Shown piece after piece: positions 40,469 through 48,317 of a DNA stretch of 56,069 nt. The notes below the pieces were generated by a model. It was not told the DNA's origin and made no database searches. It was given only the letters and a program-made list of their open reading frames with translations. Each line of letters begins with the position of its first letter. The first letter of the stretch is position 1. This stretch comes from Ruegeria haliotis (GTDB lineage Bacteria > Pseudomonadota > Alphaproteobacteria > Rhodobacterales > Rhodobacteraceae): NCBI RefSeq assembly GCF_013377785.1, contig NZ_JABXWT010000021.1, forward strand, positions 1-56,069. Direction: 5' to 3'. A program made the position numbers and the translations under genes.

Positions 40469-42754
40469 TCAGGCCTGACTTTGACCGGCGATTTGCTGGA
40501 TATGGATGACAACGAATTCGGCAGGTTTCAGCGGTGCGAACCCGACATGGATGTTCACGATACCCAGGTCGATATCGGCCTGTATCGTCGTCGTGCTGTC
40601 GCAGCGGACGAAAAAGGCCTCTTCTGGCGTTGCGCCCTGAAACGCGCCTTGTCTGAACAGATTGTTCATGAATGACCCGACCGATAACCGGATCTGTGCC
40701 CACAAGGGTTCATCATTGGGTTCGAACACAACGAATTGGGTGCCGCGATACAGACTTTCTTCGATGAACAGAGCGATGCGCCTGACCGGCACATATTTCC
40801 ATTCGCTTGCAAACGCATCCGCGCCCACCAGCGTCCGCGATCCCCACGAAACGGTTCCAAACACCGGGAATGTCCTGAGACAGTTCAGACCCAGCGGGTT
40901 CAAAACGCCGTTTTCGGGATCCGACAAAACATAGTCCAACGCCTGTACCCCACGCAACCGCGCCTCGATTCCGGCGGGTGCCTTCCAGACGCCGCGCTGC
41001 GCATCGGTGCGCGCCCAAAGGCCCGCCATCAGGCCGGAATTGGGGAAACTGCGCAAACGTCCGTTCTGCAACCGATCGGCCAGACGTACCTGCGGAAAAT
41101 AGGCCACTGCGTTGCGATGTTTCAGCCCGGAATTTGCCGGGTCATTGATCCAGTCACGCGCCTCGTCCAGCGAATTAATCGAAGGATCGAGATCGATCAG
41201 GACCATCGAGCGGCGTTCCTCGGCATATGCAATTGCCTCGGTAAGGACTGCCACATCCGACACGCCCGGCACGAGGATGTTGAACAAATCCACGTCCTCA
41301 AGCGCATAAATCCCGGTCTTGGCCGCCCGCGAACCGGCGATCAGTGCCGGACCCGGCGGAGTGCCGTCATCGCCCATCTGGGCGGCAGCCTGGGCGTTTG
41401 ACACCGGGCCCACGCCCAACTCGTACATCGATACGTTGACGAACGCTCCAGCGGCTGCAGTCAGGTTCAGGGGTCCCGCCGCGTCACCGCCGCCGCCTGC
41501 GGCAAAGGTGAAATTGCGCGAACGGTTATCGCCGCCCGGCGCAATCACCAGCGCATTGTCGATGACATCCACCGTTCCCTGCGAAATGGCCGGGATCGTG
41601 CTGGTGCGCAGTGCCGCCTCGATCACACCACGCGCCTCGGCCAGACTGGCCGGCGGTGGTGAAAAGGTCACAACCGTCGCGTTGTCGATCTGCACGCCAG
41701 CCGCGTCGTTGAGCTGCACCTCAATCTCATCACCGTCAGAAACCGCCGTCGGGTCGAAATCGACGTGACGCGCACCTGCGGTTCCGGTCTGGGCCGGACG
41801 GGTGCCCGCCGAACCTTCGGCCTCGCGGGCGCCCGACACGATGTTCCACCTCAAAACGGCAGTGGCCGAATTGGCCCCGGCCTGCCGGAAACTGACCGAC
41901 GACGTACGGCCGCTGGACGTTGTGGTGGCTTCCAGCCGTCCTTCGCCGGCATTGGGGCCCGGAACCACCGCAATGGTCAGCCCGGGCGCCAGAGTGTTGT
42001 CGTTGATCACGTCAGCCACGTCGCCAAGGGTCGCAACCACCGCACCTCCGCCCTGTCCCGGATCGAACAGGTCGAACTCTATTGGCGGCGCGGCGTCGAC
42101 GGAAACCGCCAGCCGCCGCGTGCTGTCGTCCAGCGCCGCGACGATGGCGTCGGTGATCAAGCCGCTGGTCGATGTGGCGTCCGCTCCGGCCACACCCTGA
42201 TCTGCAAGCGTGACCAGATCGCTGTCCGCGTTCACCGCTGTGACAGCGTAGTTGGCTGAGTTGGTATTCATCGACAGGTTGCGGTGCACTTCGCTGCGTG
42301 CCGCCACAAGCCGACCATTGCGCTCTTCGAATTCGGTTACAGACAGGTTGAACGTGCTGCCTGGGTTCGAGGTCGCGTAATCGGCGCCAAGTACCAGGTG
42401 ATTTCCCCAGGCGCCATCGGCTGACGCCTCAACAAGCAGTGTTGCATTCCCGTCCGGATCCTGCACCAGCACGTTGGCAGGTTGCGCGTTTTCCGCCACT
42501 CGCACGATCCAGGCGATCGCCCCGCCGTTCAGGAAAAAATGGCTGACCAGATAGCTGAGTTGGCTATCAAGGTGTAAACCTCCGAAATTCCTTTCGAAAT
42601 CGGCGAAACTGAAAATCTGGATGGGATCGTTTGTTGGCCCTCGTGAAGTATATCCGACAAAGGCTGCAACCGATGTCGGAACACCCGCAATGGCCCGCGA
42701 ACCGCTGGGAACCTCTTGAATGTATACTCCGGGATAGGACACTTGGACTGGCAT
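40469..42754 (-). CDS. Contractile tail sheath protein, unusually long
   Basis: The start is the ATG at 42754 (MPVQVSYPGVYIQEVPSGSR), preceded by AAGGAGGAG. The upstream ATG in the same frame is unsupported. The 761 residues show the sheath N-terminal domain (VAAFVGYTSRGPTNDPIQIF SFADFERNFGG), a beta-rich central part (about 130-440), and the C-terminal handshake domain (ALEDVDLFNILVPGVSDVAV, AYFPQVRLADRLQNGRLRSF, PAGIEARLRGVQALDYVLSD, VPVRRIALFIEESLYRGTQF). Pvc2- and pyocin-type sheaths are about 350-480 residues, so the central insertion adds some 300. The contraction machinery is intact. It is the first gene of the operon. Confidence 0.93.
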   Translation of the reverse strand: MPVQVSYPGVYIQEVPSGSRAIAGVPTSVAAFVGYTSRGPTNDPIQIFSFADFERNFGGLHLDSQLSYLVSHFFLNGGAIAWIVRVAENAQPANVLVQDPDGNATLLVEASADGAWGNHLVLGADYATSNPGSTFNLSVTEFEERNGRLVAARSEVHRNLSMNTNSANYAVTAVNADSDLVTLADQGVAGADATSTSGLITDAIVAALDDSTRRLAVSVDAAPPIEFDLFDPGQGGGAVVATLGDVADVINDNTLAPGLTIAVVPGPNAGEGRLEATTTSSGRTSSVSFRQAGANSATAVLRWNIVSGAREAEGSAGTRPAQTGTAGARHVDFDPTAVSDGDEIEVQLNDAAGVQIDNATVVTFSPPPASLAEARGVIEAALRTSTIPAISQGTVDVIDNALVIAPGGDNRSRNFTFAAGGGGDAAGPLNLTAAAGAFVNVSMYELGVGPVSNAQAAAQMGDDGTPPGPALIAGSRAAKTGIYALEDVDLFNILVPGVSDVAVLTEAIAYAEERRSMVLIDLDPSINSLDEARDWINDPANSGLKHRNAVAYFPQVRLADRLQNGRLRSFPNSGLMAGLWARTDAQRGVWKAPAGIEARLRGVQALDYVLSDPENGVLNPLGLNCLRTFPVFGTVSWGSRTLVGADAFASEWKYVPVRRIALFIEESLYRGTQFVVFEPNDEPLWAQIRLSVGSFMNNLFRQGAFQGATPEEAFFVRCDSTTTIQADIDLGIVNIHVGFAPLKPAEFVVIHIQQIAGQSQA

Positions 42755-42938
42755 AGTGCGCTCCTCCTTGTCGGCACTGCCCAAGGCAGCGAACCACCAG
42801 GACGGGTACGTCGAAGAAGCGATAGACGGACTAGAGCCACATGCAAAAATAGCACAACAAAAACGCAATAGCGCAATTGAAAAGCGGCCTTCCGACTAGC
42901 GCGGATAAACGCCGTAACTAAAATTCCTGATACACGCT

Positions 42939-42967
42939 ATGATTGGTGACGTAAGGTAAACTGTCAA
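42939..42967 (-). promoter_or_regulatory. Promoter candidate for the injection-system operon
   Basis: On the minus strand a TTGACA (-35) at 42967-42962 is followed by a 17-bp spacer and AATCAT (-10, 4 of 6 match) at 42944-42939. Transcription would start near 42930, giving a leader of about 175 bases before the sheath start at 42754. It is the best-scoring pair I found by eye. The stretch 42755-43086 otherwise contains no gene. Confidence 0.45.
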
Positions 42968-42974
42968 GCTTGAC
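42963..42974. promoter_or_regulatory. 12-bp perfect palindrome overlapping the -35 box
   Basis: The sequence GTCAAGCTTGAC is its own reverse complement and covers most of the candidate -35 element, a position suited to a repressor or activator dimer. No cognate regulator can be named. The operon itself has no obvious regulator gene. Confidence 0.4.
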
Positions 42975-43086
42975 GGACGCATCACGCATGACCGTGGCAG
43001 GAATCGGCCTGCGCCCTGAATTGCCGCAACAGCCAAGAATTCACCCAACCACAACCACCCATGCTAGGTTTACTGTTGCCGACAGG

Positions 43087-43420
43087 CTTTGTCGCGAGCT
43101 CTGCAAATTGACGGAATCCGCTTGTTGAAGGGGTTTTGTTGCAAACTTTTGAGCATGGCGAGCTGATTCAGCAATCGCATCGGTGTTAACCGGCTAGTTC
43201 GGCGAATTGTTTGAATGGAAAGACTCCAGGCGTGAGTTGCCCTTTGCAGATCATGTGCGCAGTTTCGATTCCAGCCAGAGTTGCCGAAGCTGAATTGAAG
43301 GATTTGAAACCAAGCATCGGACGGGTTCGCCTTTTGATGAACCCGTGATCTTGTTCTACGATGTTATTGAGGTATTTGCGCCTGACCATCTCTAATCGGG
43401 ATCGGGCAGGCAAGCCTCTT
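43087..43420 (-). mobile_element. Remnants of two IS6-family elements beside the injection-system promoter
   Basis: A short scrap at about 43087-43130 reads on the minus strand STSGFRQFAELA, the C-terminus of an IS6 transposase, fused to repeat-like ends. Then an inverted repeat near 43131 (GGGTTTTGTTGCAAACTTTT) starts a longer copy whose frame 43413-43186 reads MVRRKYLNNIVEQDHGFIKR, RTRPMLGFKSF and PFKQFAELAG. This is the C-terminal half of an IS6 transposase, truncated at the IS110 element. The C-terminal end faces the injection-system locus. Confidence 0.75.
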
Positions 43421-43424
43421 TAGG

Positions 43425-44715
43425 TTCTGATGGAGTGGACATCCCCTGACCTCTCATCTGGTAGGTTTTGGAGATGGAAACCATCAGGAGGTTAGCAAAA
43501 TGGCGGACTTTGAGCTTGTCGGCATAGATCTGGCGAAGAATGTGTTTCAACTTCATGGATGCAGTGACATAGGAGAAGTGGTTTTTCGCAAACAACTGAG
43601 ACGCAACAACCTTCTGTCGTTTGTTGCTGAACTGCCAGCGTGCACCATTGCGATGGAGGCGTGTTCCGGGAGCCATTATTGGGGGCGAGAGTTTGAAGCA
43701 TTGGGACATTCGGTGCGCTTGATCGCGCCCAAATATGTCAAACCGTTTGTGAAACGCAGCAAGAGTGATGCGATCGACGCTGAAGCCATTTGCGAGGCAG
43801 CGCTGCGACCAACGATGCGGTTTGTGAGGTCCGTAGCGAAGACAATCAAGCTGCGTCCCTGGCTTTCAAAGCGCGAGATCTGTTGGTCCGGCAACGCACG
43901 CAGATAATCAATGCCTTGCGCGGGCACCTATCCGAGTTCGGTTTTGGGATTGCGAAAGGCCCAACACATGTCCGTAAACTTGTTTCTGCGGTCGAAGACG
44001 GGACCATTGAATTGCCGGAGATGTCCCGGCCTCTCCTGAGCATTCTTGTCGATACGCTTGACGCTTTGAATGGCCGTATCAGACAGTTGGAGGCGCAAAT
44101 CGCACGGCGTGCCAAGGAAGATGAAACATGTCAGAGGTTGACCGCGATACCAGGCGTTGGCCCGATAATTGCGACAGCGCTTGCTGCACTTGCTCCACCA
44201 CCTTCGACATTTAGACGAGGCCGCGATTTTGCTGCATGGGTAGGCTTAACCCCACTCCAGCATTCGACTGGTGGCAAGCAGCGCCTGGGGGGCGCACATC
44301 GAAGATAGGAAACCGGACGTTGCGGCGCCTCCTCATCATTGGAGCCCAAGCCGCCCATGTTGATCAGAGTAGCACTGGCTAACAAAATGGCACGGATCGT
44401 CGGGGCGTTGATGGCACATGGCGAAGAACACCGGGACCAATCGTTACACGTTAGAGCCGTGCAAACGATCTGATCCCGGAGGCGTGGGAAGGTCAAACGG
44501 AAGGTAAGGCGAACAGTCGATGAGACGAGATCAGGAAAACCAGCTTGCGGCAGAGTGCTTCGAGCACGTGGTTCTGAATTGGGCTTGATCTGAGAACCCC
44601 ATACGGGCCCGCGGCATGTGAAGGCCGCACTATGAGGCCGCATACATATCAGCACCCGACTACGTGAATTGCCAACCAAAGATTCTTCTTGCCCAAAGGG
44701 GGATGTCCATACATG
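43425..44715 (+). mobile_element. Degenerate IS110-family (IS1111-type) element
   Basis: The ends near 43433 (GTGGACATCCCC) and 44706 (GGGGATGTCCATAC) are inverted copies placed outside the transposase gene, as in the IS1111 group. The element separates the IS6 half-copy on its left from another IS6 copy on its right. The last 250 bp, beyond the gene, are noncoding relic. Confidence 0.65.
43500..44440 (+). pseudogene. IS110-family transposase, multiple frameshifts
   Basis: It starts MADFELVGIDLAKNVFQLHG and continues with the DEDD-type N-terminal domain, including KSDAIDAEAICEAALRP. Near 43840 the frame shifts and the second half runs SEDNQAASLAFKARDLLVRQ to the transposase_20 domain (LTAIPGVGPIIATALAALAP, FAAWVGLTPLQHSTGGKQRL). 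Near 44290 a second shift and a deletion follow, leaving TSKIGNRTLRRLLIIGA and VALANKMARIVGALMAHG in different frames. The gene is dead. Confidence 0.8.
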
Positions 44716-45467
44716 TCGCAAAGTTTTGGGACTGTCTGTTTGAACTGAAACGCTTGTGATATCGGCGGACCAAATTTCTGCCGAGGAGTGTGGAAAATGA
44801 CGATTTCATTCAAAGGTGTGCACTTTCCAAAGGATGTAATCTTACACGCGGTCTTCTTCTACCTGCGCTATGGTGTTTCATACCGGGGTTTGGAAGATAT
44901 CATGGCCGAACGTGGCGTTGACCTGGATCACGCAACTCTGAATCGTTGGGTAGGTAAATATGCCGAGATGGTGGCTGAAGCCGCGCGATATCGAAAGCGT
45001 GCCGCGGATCGTTCTTGGCGCATGGATGAGACTTATGTGAAAGTGAAGAGCGAATGGGTATACCTCTATCGCGCCATCGATAAGTTCGGCAAAACGCTTG
45101 ATTTCATGCTGTCCAAGCGCCGGAGCAAGGCCGCAGCAACGAAAATCTTCGCCCGCGCGCTCGAAGTCAACGGGATGCTTAAGGGCTTTGGCTGTCCGAT
45201 CCTGATCGAGATTTTGAGGCGGAAGTATCTCAATACCATCATTGAACAAGACCATCGGTTCATCAAACGTCGGATCAGGCCCATGCTGGGTTTCAAATCT
45301 TTCGCTTCAGCTGCGTCTGCTCTTGCCGGTATCGAACTGGTCAACATGATCCGCAAAGGTCAATTCACGCTCGGACTCTCGCCGTTTCAGCAATTTGCCC
45401 AACAGGCCGGGTAAATTGTCAAATAGTTCTGTCTATTCTGCTCTGAGATGGTTTTGCGACAGAACCC
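44716..45467 (+). mobile_element. IS6-family element
   Basis: The right end, read inwards from 45467, is GGGTTCTGTCGCAAAACCAT. The left end near 44716 (GTCGCAAAGTTTTGGG) lacks its outermost bases where the IS110 relic abuts. It encodes a defective transposase. It is distinct in sequence from the copy at 8642. Confidence 0.78.
44788..45414 (+). pseudogene. IS6-family transposase lacking the second catalytic Asp region
   Basis: The frame reads FKGVHFPKDVILHAVFFYLR, YGVSYRGLEDIMAERGV, the first catalytic Asp in MDETYVKVKSEWVYLYRAID, and the Glu region YLNTIIEQDHRFIKRR, and it ends PFQQFAQQAG. Between ARALEVNGM and CPILIEILRRKYL about 20 residues are missing compared with the 8696 copy, including the IDKS segment with the second catalytic Asp. 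The 208-residue product is open but cannot be an active DDE enzyme. Confidence 0.8.
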
Positions 45468-45742
45468 GCAGATCGGGCGGATCTTCAAACAAGGGTAAAT
45501 AGGTTGGCAGTACCGCTATAGGCAATCAGCCGTGTGGCCAACAACTTAACGATCCCGGCCATCCCACTCACGGTTGTCCGATCCGTGTTATTCAGGCGGG
45601 TCGGTTTTCCAGCAAGCCTGCCATTCCGATATGCCAGACCATCGGTTGATTTCCGCCGGAAGGTTCAACTTTTCTGGTTTCGTGTTTGTGATCTTTTTGT
45701 GTTAGTGTCTGATCATAGATTATTTTCAGACATTAGTTATAG

Positions 45743-46399
45743 GTGGTATATTCAGTGCCCGACAAACCCAACAGCGTATTCAAGCTGCGCCCCATGGAAA
45801 AGGCAGATTTAGAGGTTGTCACACCCTGGTTTCAGGACATCGAAGACCTCGCTCGATTTGATCGCACGTGCCGCATTCCATTTAACCTTGCACAAACCGA
45901 AGATGTCTGGAGCGATGTCTTCAACGCATCCGGCAGTAATTCCAAGTGCTGGTTTGTTGTCGAATCCGACAGCGGACAAGTTCTGGGAATGACCGGGCTT
46001 GAGGCGATCTCTTCAATCAACAGAGACGCAGTCGTTGCGATGTTCGTAGATAAGTCGGTCCGGCGGAGCGGCCTCGGCATCAGAACGACGGCTTTGATTA
46101 TCGATTTTGCCTTTCGCCAGCTGGGCTTGAATCGACTAACATCCTACTATCGGGCTGATAACCATAACAGCCGCGATCTTGTTGCAAAATTGGGCTGTCA
46201 GGTCGAAGGAACGATGCGTCAAGCGTGGTACACAGACGGGCGTTTTCACGATATGGTTGTGGTAGGTGTTCTCAGACAAGATTGGATGGCACTGCGAAAT
46301 GACTTGGCTAAGGAACTCGGCTCGGAAACGATCGTCACATTCGGGTCGAAAGCGTCCGCATCCTGGTCCTGGCCGCCACAAACCAATGGGTGTGGTTAA
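45743..46399 (+). CDS. GNAT-family N-acetyltransferase (RimJ/RimL type)
   Basis: A protein of 218 residues from the GTG at 45743 (a GTG at 45755 is also possible). The acetyl-CoA fold is seen in VFKLRPMEKADLEVVTPWFQ, then FVVESDSGQVLGMTGLEAIS, AMFVDKSVRRSGLGIRTTAL, with the Q/RxxGxG/A-like R-R-S-G-L-G-I loop, and NHNSRDLVAKLGCQVEGTMR. That order is usual for RimJ/RimL-like acetyltransferases of protein N-termini or small amines. The acceptor cannot be named. The C-terminal 30 residues after LRNDLAKELG are not part of the fold. No operon partner: the cyclase gene starts 90 bp later. The 275 bp before it hold no recognised gene. Confidence 0.8.
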   Translation: MVYSVPDKPNSVFKLRPMEKADLEVVTPWFQDIEDLARFDRTCRIPFNLAQTEDVWSDVFNASGSNSKCWFVVESDSGQVLGMTGLEAISSINRDAVVAMFVDKSVRRSGLGIRTTALIIDFAFRQLGLNRLTSYYRADNHNSRDLVAKLGCQVEGTMRQAWYTDGRFHDMVVVGVLRQDWMALRNDLAKELGSETIVTFGSKASASWSWPPQTNGCG

Positions 46400-46488
46400 A
46401 GAACACTCGATTGTGTCCAGATTTAAGAACTTTTTTATTTTAGACTTATCACCGGGTTCAAAAGTAGCCCTCTATTCGAGTATTTCCT

Positions 46489-48267
46489 GTGAATGACATC
46501 CGTTCAAACCCTCCAATTACGCAGAAGCTAGGCGCAATCTTGTTCGCCGACGTCGTCGGTTATTCCCGCCTTATGGGCGAGAATGAACTGGATACATACA
46601 GCGCTTTGAAGTCTTTGATCAGCCAACTGGAATCAACCTGCACAAATTTTAATGGCCGCGTAATCGAAGTGCGCGGCGACGGGATACTTGCCCTGTTCGA
46701 AACCGCGACCAGCGCAGTCGAGTTCGGGGTAGAGCTGCATCGGATCGCAAGCCAGCACAATCAGGCCCGCCCCGAAAACCAAAGGATCAAATTCCGCGCC
46801 GGTGTCCATCTTGGGGAAATCCTGATTGATGAGCGCGGGATCCATGGCGACAACGTCAATATTGCTGCAAGGCTTCAAGAAATTGCTGAACCCGAGAGGG
46901 TTTACGTCAGCGCCGCAGTTTATGATCAGGTCTGCAACCGCCTGCGCTACGGGTATGAGTTTCTGGGCTCAAGGCAGTTGAAAAACATTATTTCGCCCGT
47001 CTCCACCTATTGCGTCCGCAGCGAGGTTTCAGGCGCAACACTGGCCGGAACAATGCGTCCGGACTTGCCGGTGGATCTACTAGACCGCCCGGATACACCT
47101 TCTGTCGCCATTCTGCCCTTCAGCAGTACCAGCGGCGACGAGTCGGACAACTGGATCGCCGAAGGGCTGACAGACGACATCATTATGAACCTGTCCAAGT
47201 TCCGGAATCTCTTCATTATTGCCAGGAACTCGTCCTTTTTCTTCAAGACACAGTCCATGCCTCCGAAAGAGGCGGCGCAGAAATTGAACGTCCGCTATAT
47301 CGCCCGCGGGAGTGTTCGCCGGTCTGCCAACCGCATCCGCATTACGGCCGAGCTGGTGGATGCCAGTACCGAGCGCACCATCTGGGCCGAGAGGTTTGAT
47401 CGCAAAATCGACGATATCTTTGATATCCTTGACGAAGTGACCGAATGCATCGTGGCCGCCACTGCCGTGATGATCGAGTCGCACGAAAAACAGCGCATGG
47501 TTAAGTCGGCTCCTTCCGATCTGGAAGCATATAGCTCAGTTCTGAAGGGCCAGCACCATATCTTCAAATACACCCGAAACGACAACCGCAAGGCGCAGAC
47601 ATTTTACCAGTCCGCACTTGAGCGGGACGGAGGTTACGCCCGTGCTGCCGCGGCACTATCGCGGACGCTGAACATCGACTGGCGATATTCCTGGTCAGAA
47701 GACTCTTCAGGTGCTCTGGAGAAGGCGCTGTCATTCGCTCAGCGCTCAATCGAACTGGATCCGACTGACGCACGCGGATTTGGCGAATTGGGGTATGTAA
47801 ACCTTTATCGCAAGGAGCACGACGCCGCGCTTCAATCCTATCAACGGGCACTCGCGTTGAATCCAAACGACGCGGATATGCATTCGGATTATGCCGATGC
47901 GCTGGCCCACTATGGTGACAATGAAACGGCAATCACGCATCTTCAGCAAGCAATGCGCCTGAATCCATATTTCCCGGACCAATATCTATGGCATCTGGGC
48001 GGAGCCTATTACAATCTCAGGCGCTATGAAGACGTCATCGAAACCGTCAACAAGATGAACAACCCCACCGAAGGACAGCGCATGCTTGCAGCAAGCTACG
48101 CTCAGCTTGGTCAAACGGATTTGGCGCGTCAGATCACGGACAAACATCGCACAGCGCACCCCAACTTTTCACTGTCTCGCTGGGCGACGGTGCAACCGGA
48201 TCGGTTGGAAGAGGACACGCAGCACCTTGTCGAAGGTCTGAAAAAGGCCGGGTTTGATCGGGCATGA
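46489..48267 (+). CDS. Class III adenylate cyclase with TolB-like and TPR domains
   Basis: A 592-residue protein from the GTG at 46489. Residues 12-180 are a class III cyclase domain: metal ligands Asp21 (ILFADVVGYSRLMG) and Asp64 (EVRGDGILALF), Lys101, Asp121 and the transition-state pair Asn125/Arg129 (GDNVNIAARLQ). Lys and Asp at the purine positions favour ATP. Residues 200-330 form a TolB-like domain (PSVAILPFSSTSGDESDNWI, AEGLTDDIIMNLSKF). After that come TPR-like repeats to the end (ALQSYQRALALNPNDADMHS, DYADALAHYGDNETAITHLQ). This architecture is common in Rhizobiales and Rhodobacterales, where its role is mostly unknown. It makes cAMP in the cytoplasm under unknown control. Confidence 0.9.
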   Translation: MNDIRSNPPITQKLGAILFADVVGYSRLMGENELDTYSALKSLISQLESTCTNFNGRVIEVRGDGILALFETATSAVEFGVELHRIASQHNQARPENQRIKFRAGVHLGEILIDERGIHGDNVNIAARLQEIAEPERVYVSAAVYDQVCNRLRYGYEFLGSRQLKNIISPVSTYCVRSEVSGATLAGTMRPDLPVDLLDRPDTPSVAILPFSSTSGDESDNWIAEGLTDDIIMNLSKFRNLFIIARNSSFFFKTQSMPPKEAAQKLNVRYIARGSVRRSANRIRITAELVDASTERTIWAERFDRKIDDIFDILDEVTECIVAATAVMIESHEKQRMVKSAPSDLEAYSSVLKGQHHIFKYTRNDNRKAQTFYQSALERDGGYARAAAALSRTLNIDWRYSWSEDSSGALEKALSFAQRSIELDPTDARGFGELGYVNLYRKEHDAALQSYQRALALNPNDADMHSDYADALAHYGDNETAITHLQQAMRLNPYFPDQYLWHLGGAYYNLRRYEDVIETVNKMNNPTEGQRMLAASYAQLGQTDLARQITDKHRTAHPNFSLSRWATVQPDRLEEDTQHLVEGLKKAGFDRA

Positions 48268-48294
48268 AAAAGGGCGCGGTGACGGCGCGCCCTT
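48265..48294 (-). terminator. Bidirectional intrinsic terminator between convergent genes
   Basis: AAGGGCGCG at 48270-48278 pairs with CGCGCCCTT at 48286-48294 around a 7-base loop. Read on the minus strand the stem is followed by a run of five T, so it is a good terminator for the YcaO/TfuA operon, ending 24 bp after the stop of the last gene. For the plus-strand cyclase it gives a hairpin without a T-run. Confidence 0.75.
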
Positions 48295-48317
48295 GTCAAT
48301 TCGATCAAAGATGAACG

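Noticed and set aside
16460..42754. Prophage or R-type pyocin
   Set aside because: No capsid, terminase, portal, integrase, lysis or repressor genes are present. The AAA+ ATPase, DUF4157 and DUF4255 proteins are eCIS markers.
16460..42754. Type VI secretion system
   Set aside because: No TssJ/L/M membrane complex, ClpV or Hcp-type gene order. The tube, sheath and baseplate genes are of the eCIS type.
42755..42868. Longer sheath start at 42868
   Set aside because: The added residues do not resemble sheath sequence. The ATG at 42754 has AAGGAGGAG in front and the family N-terminus.
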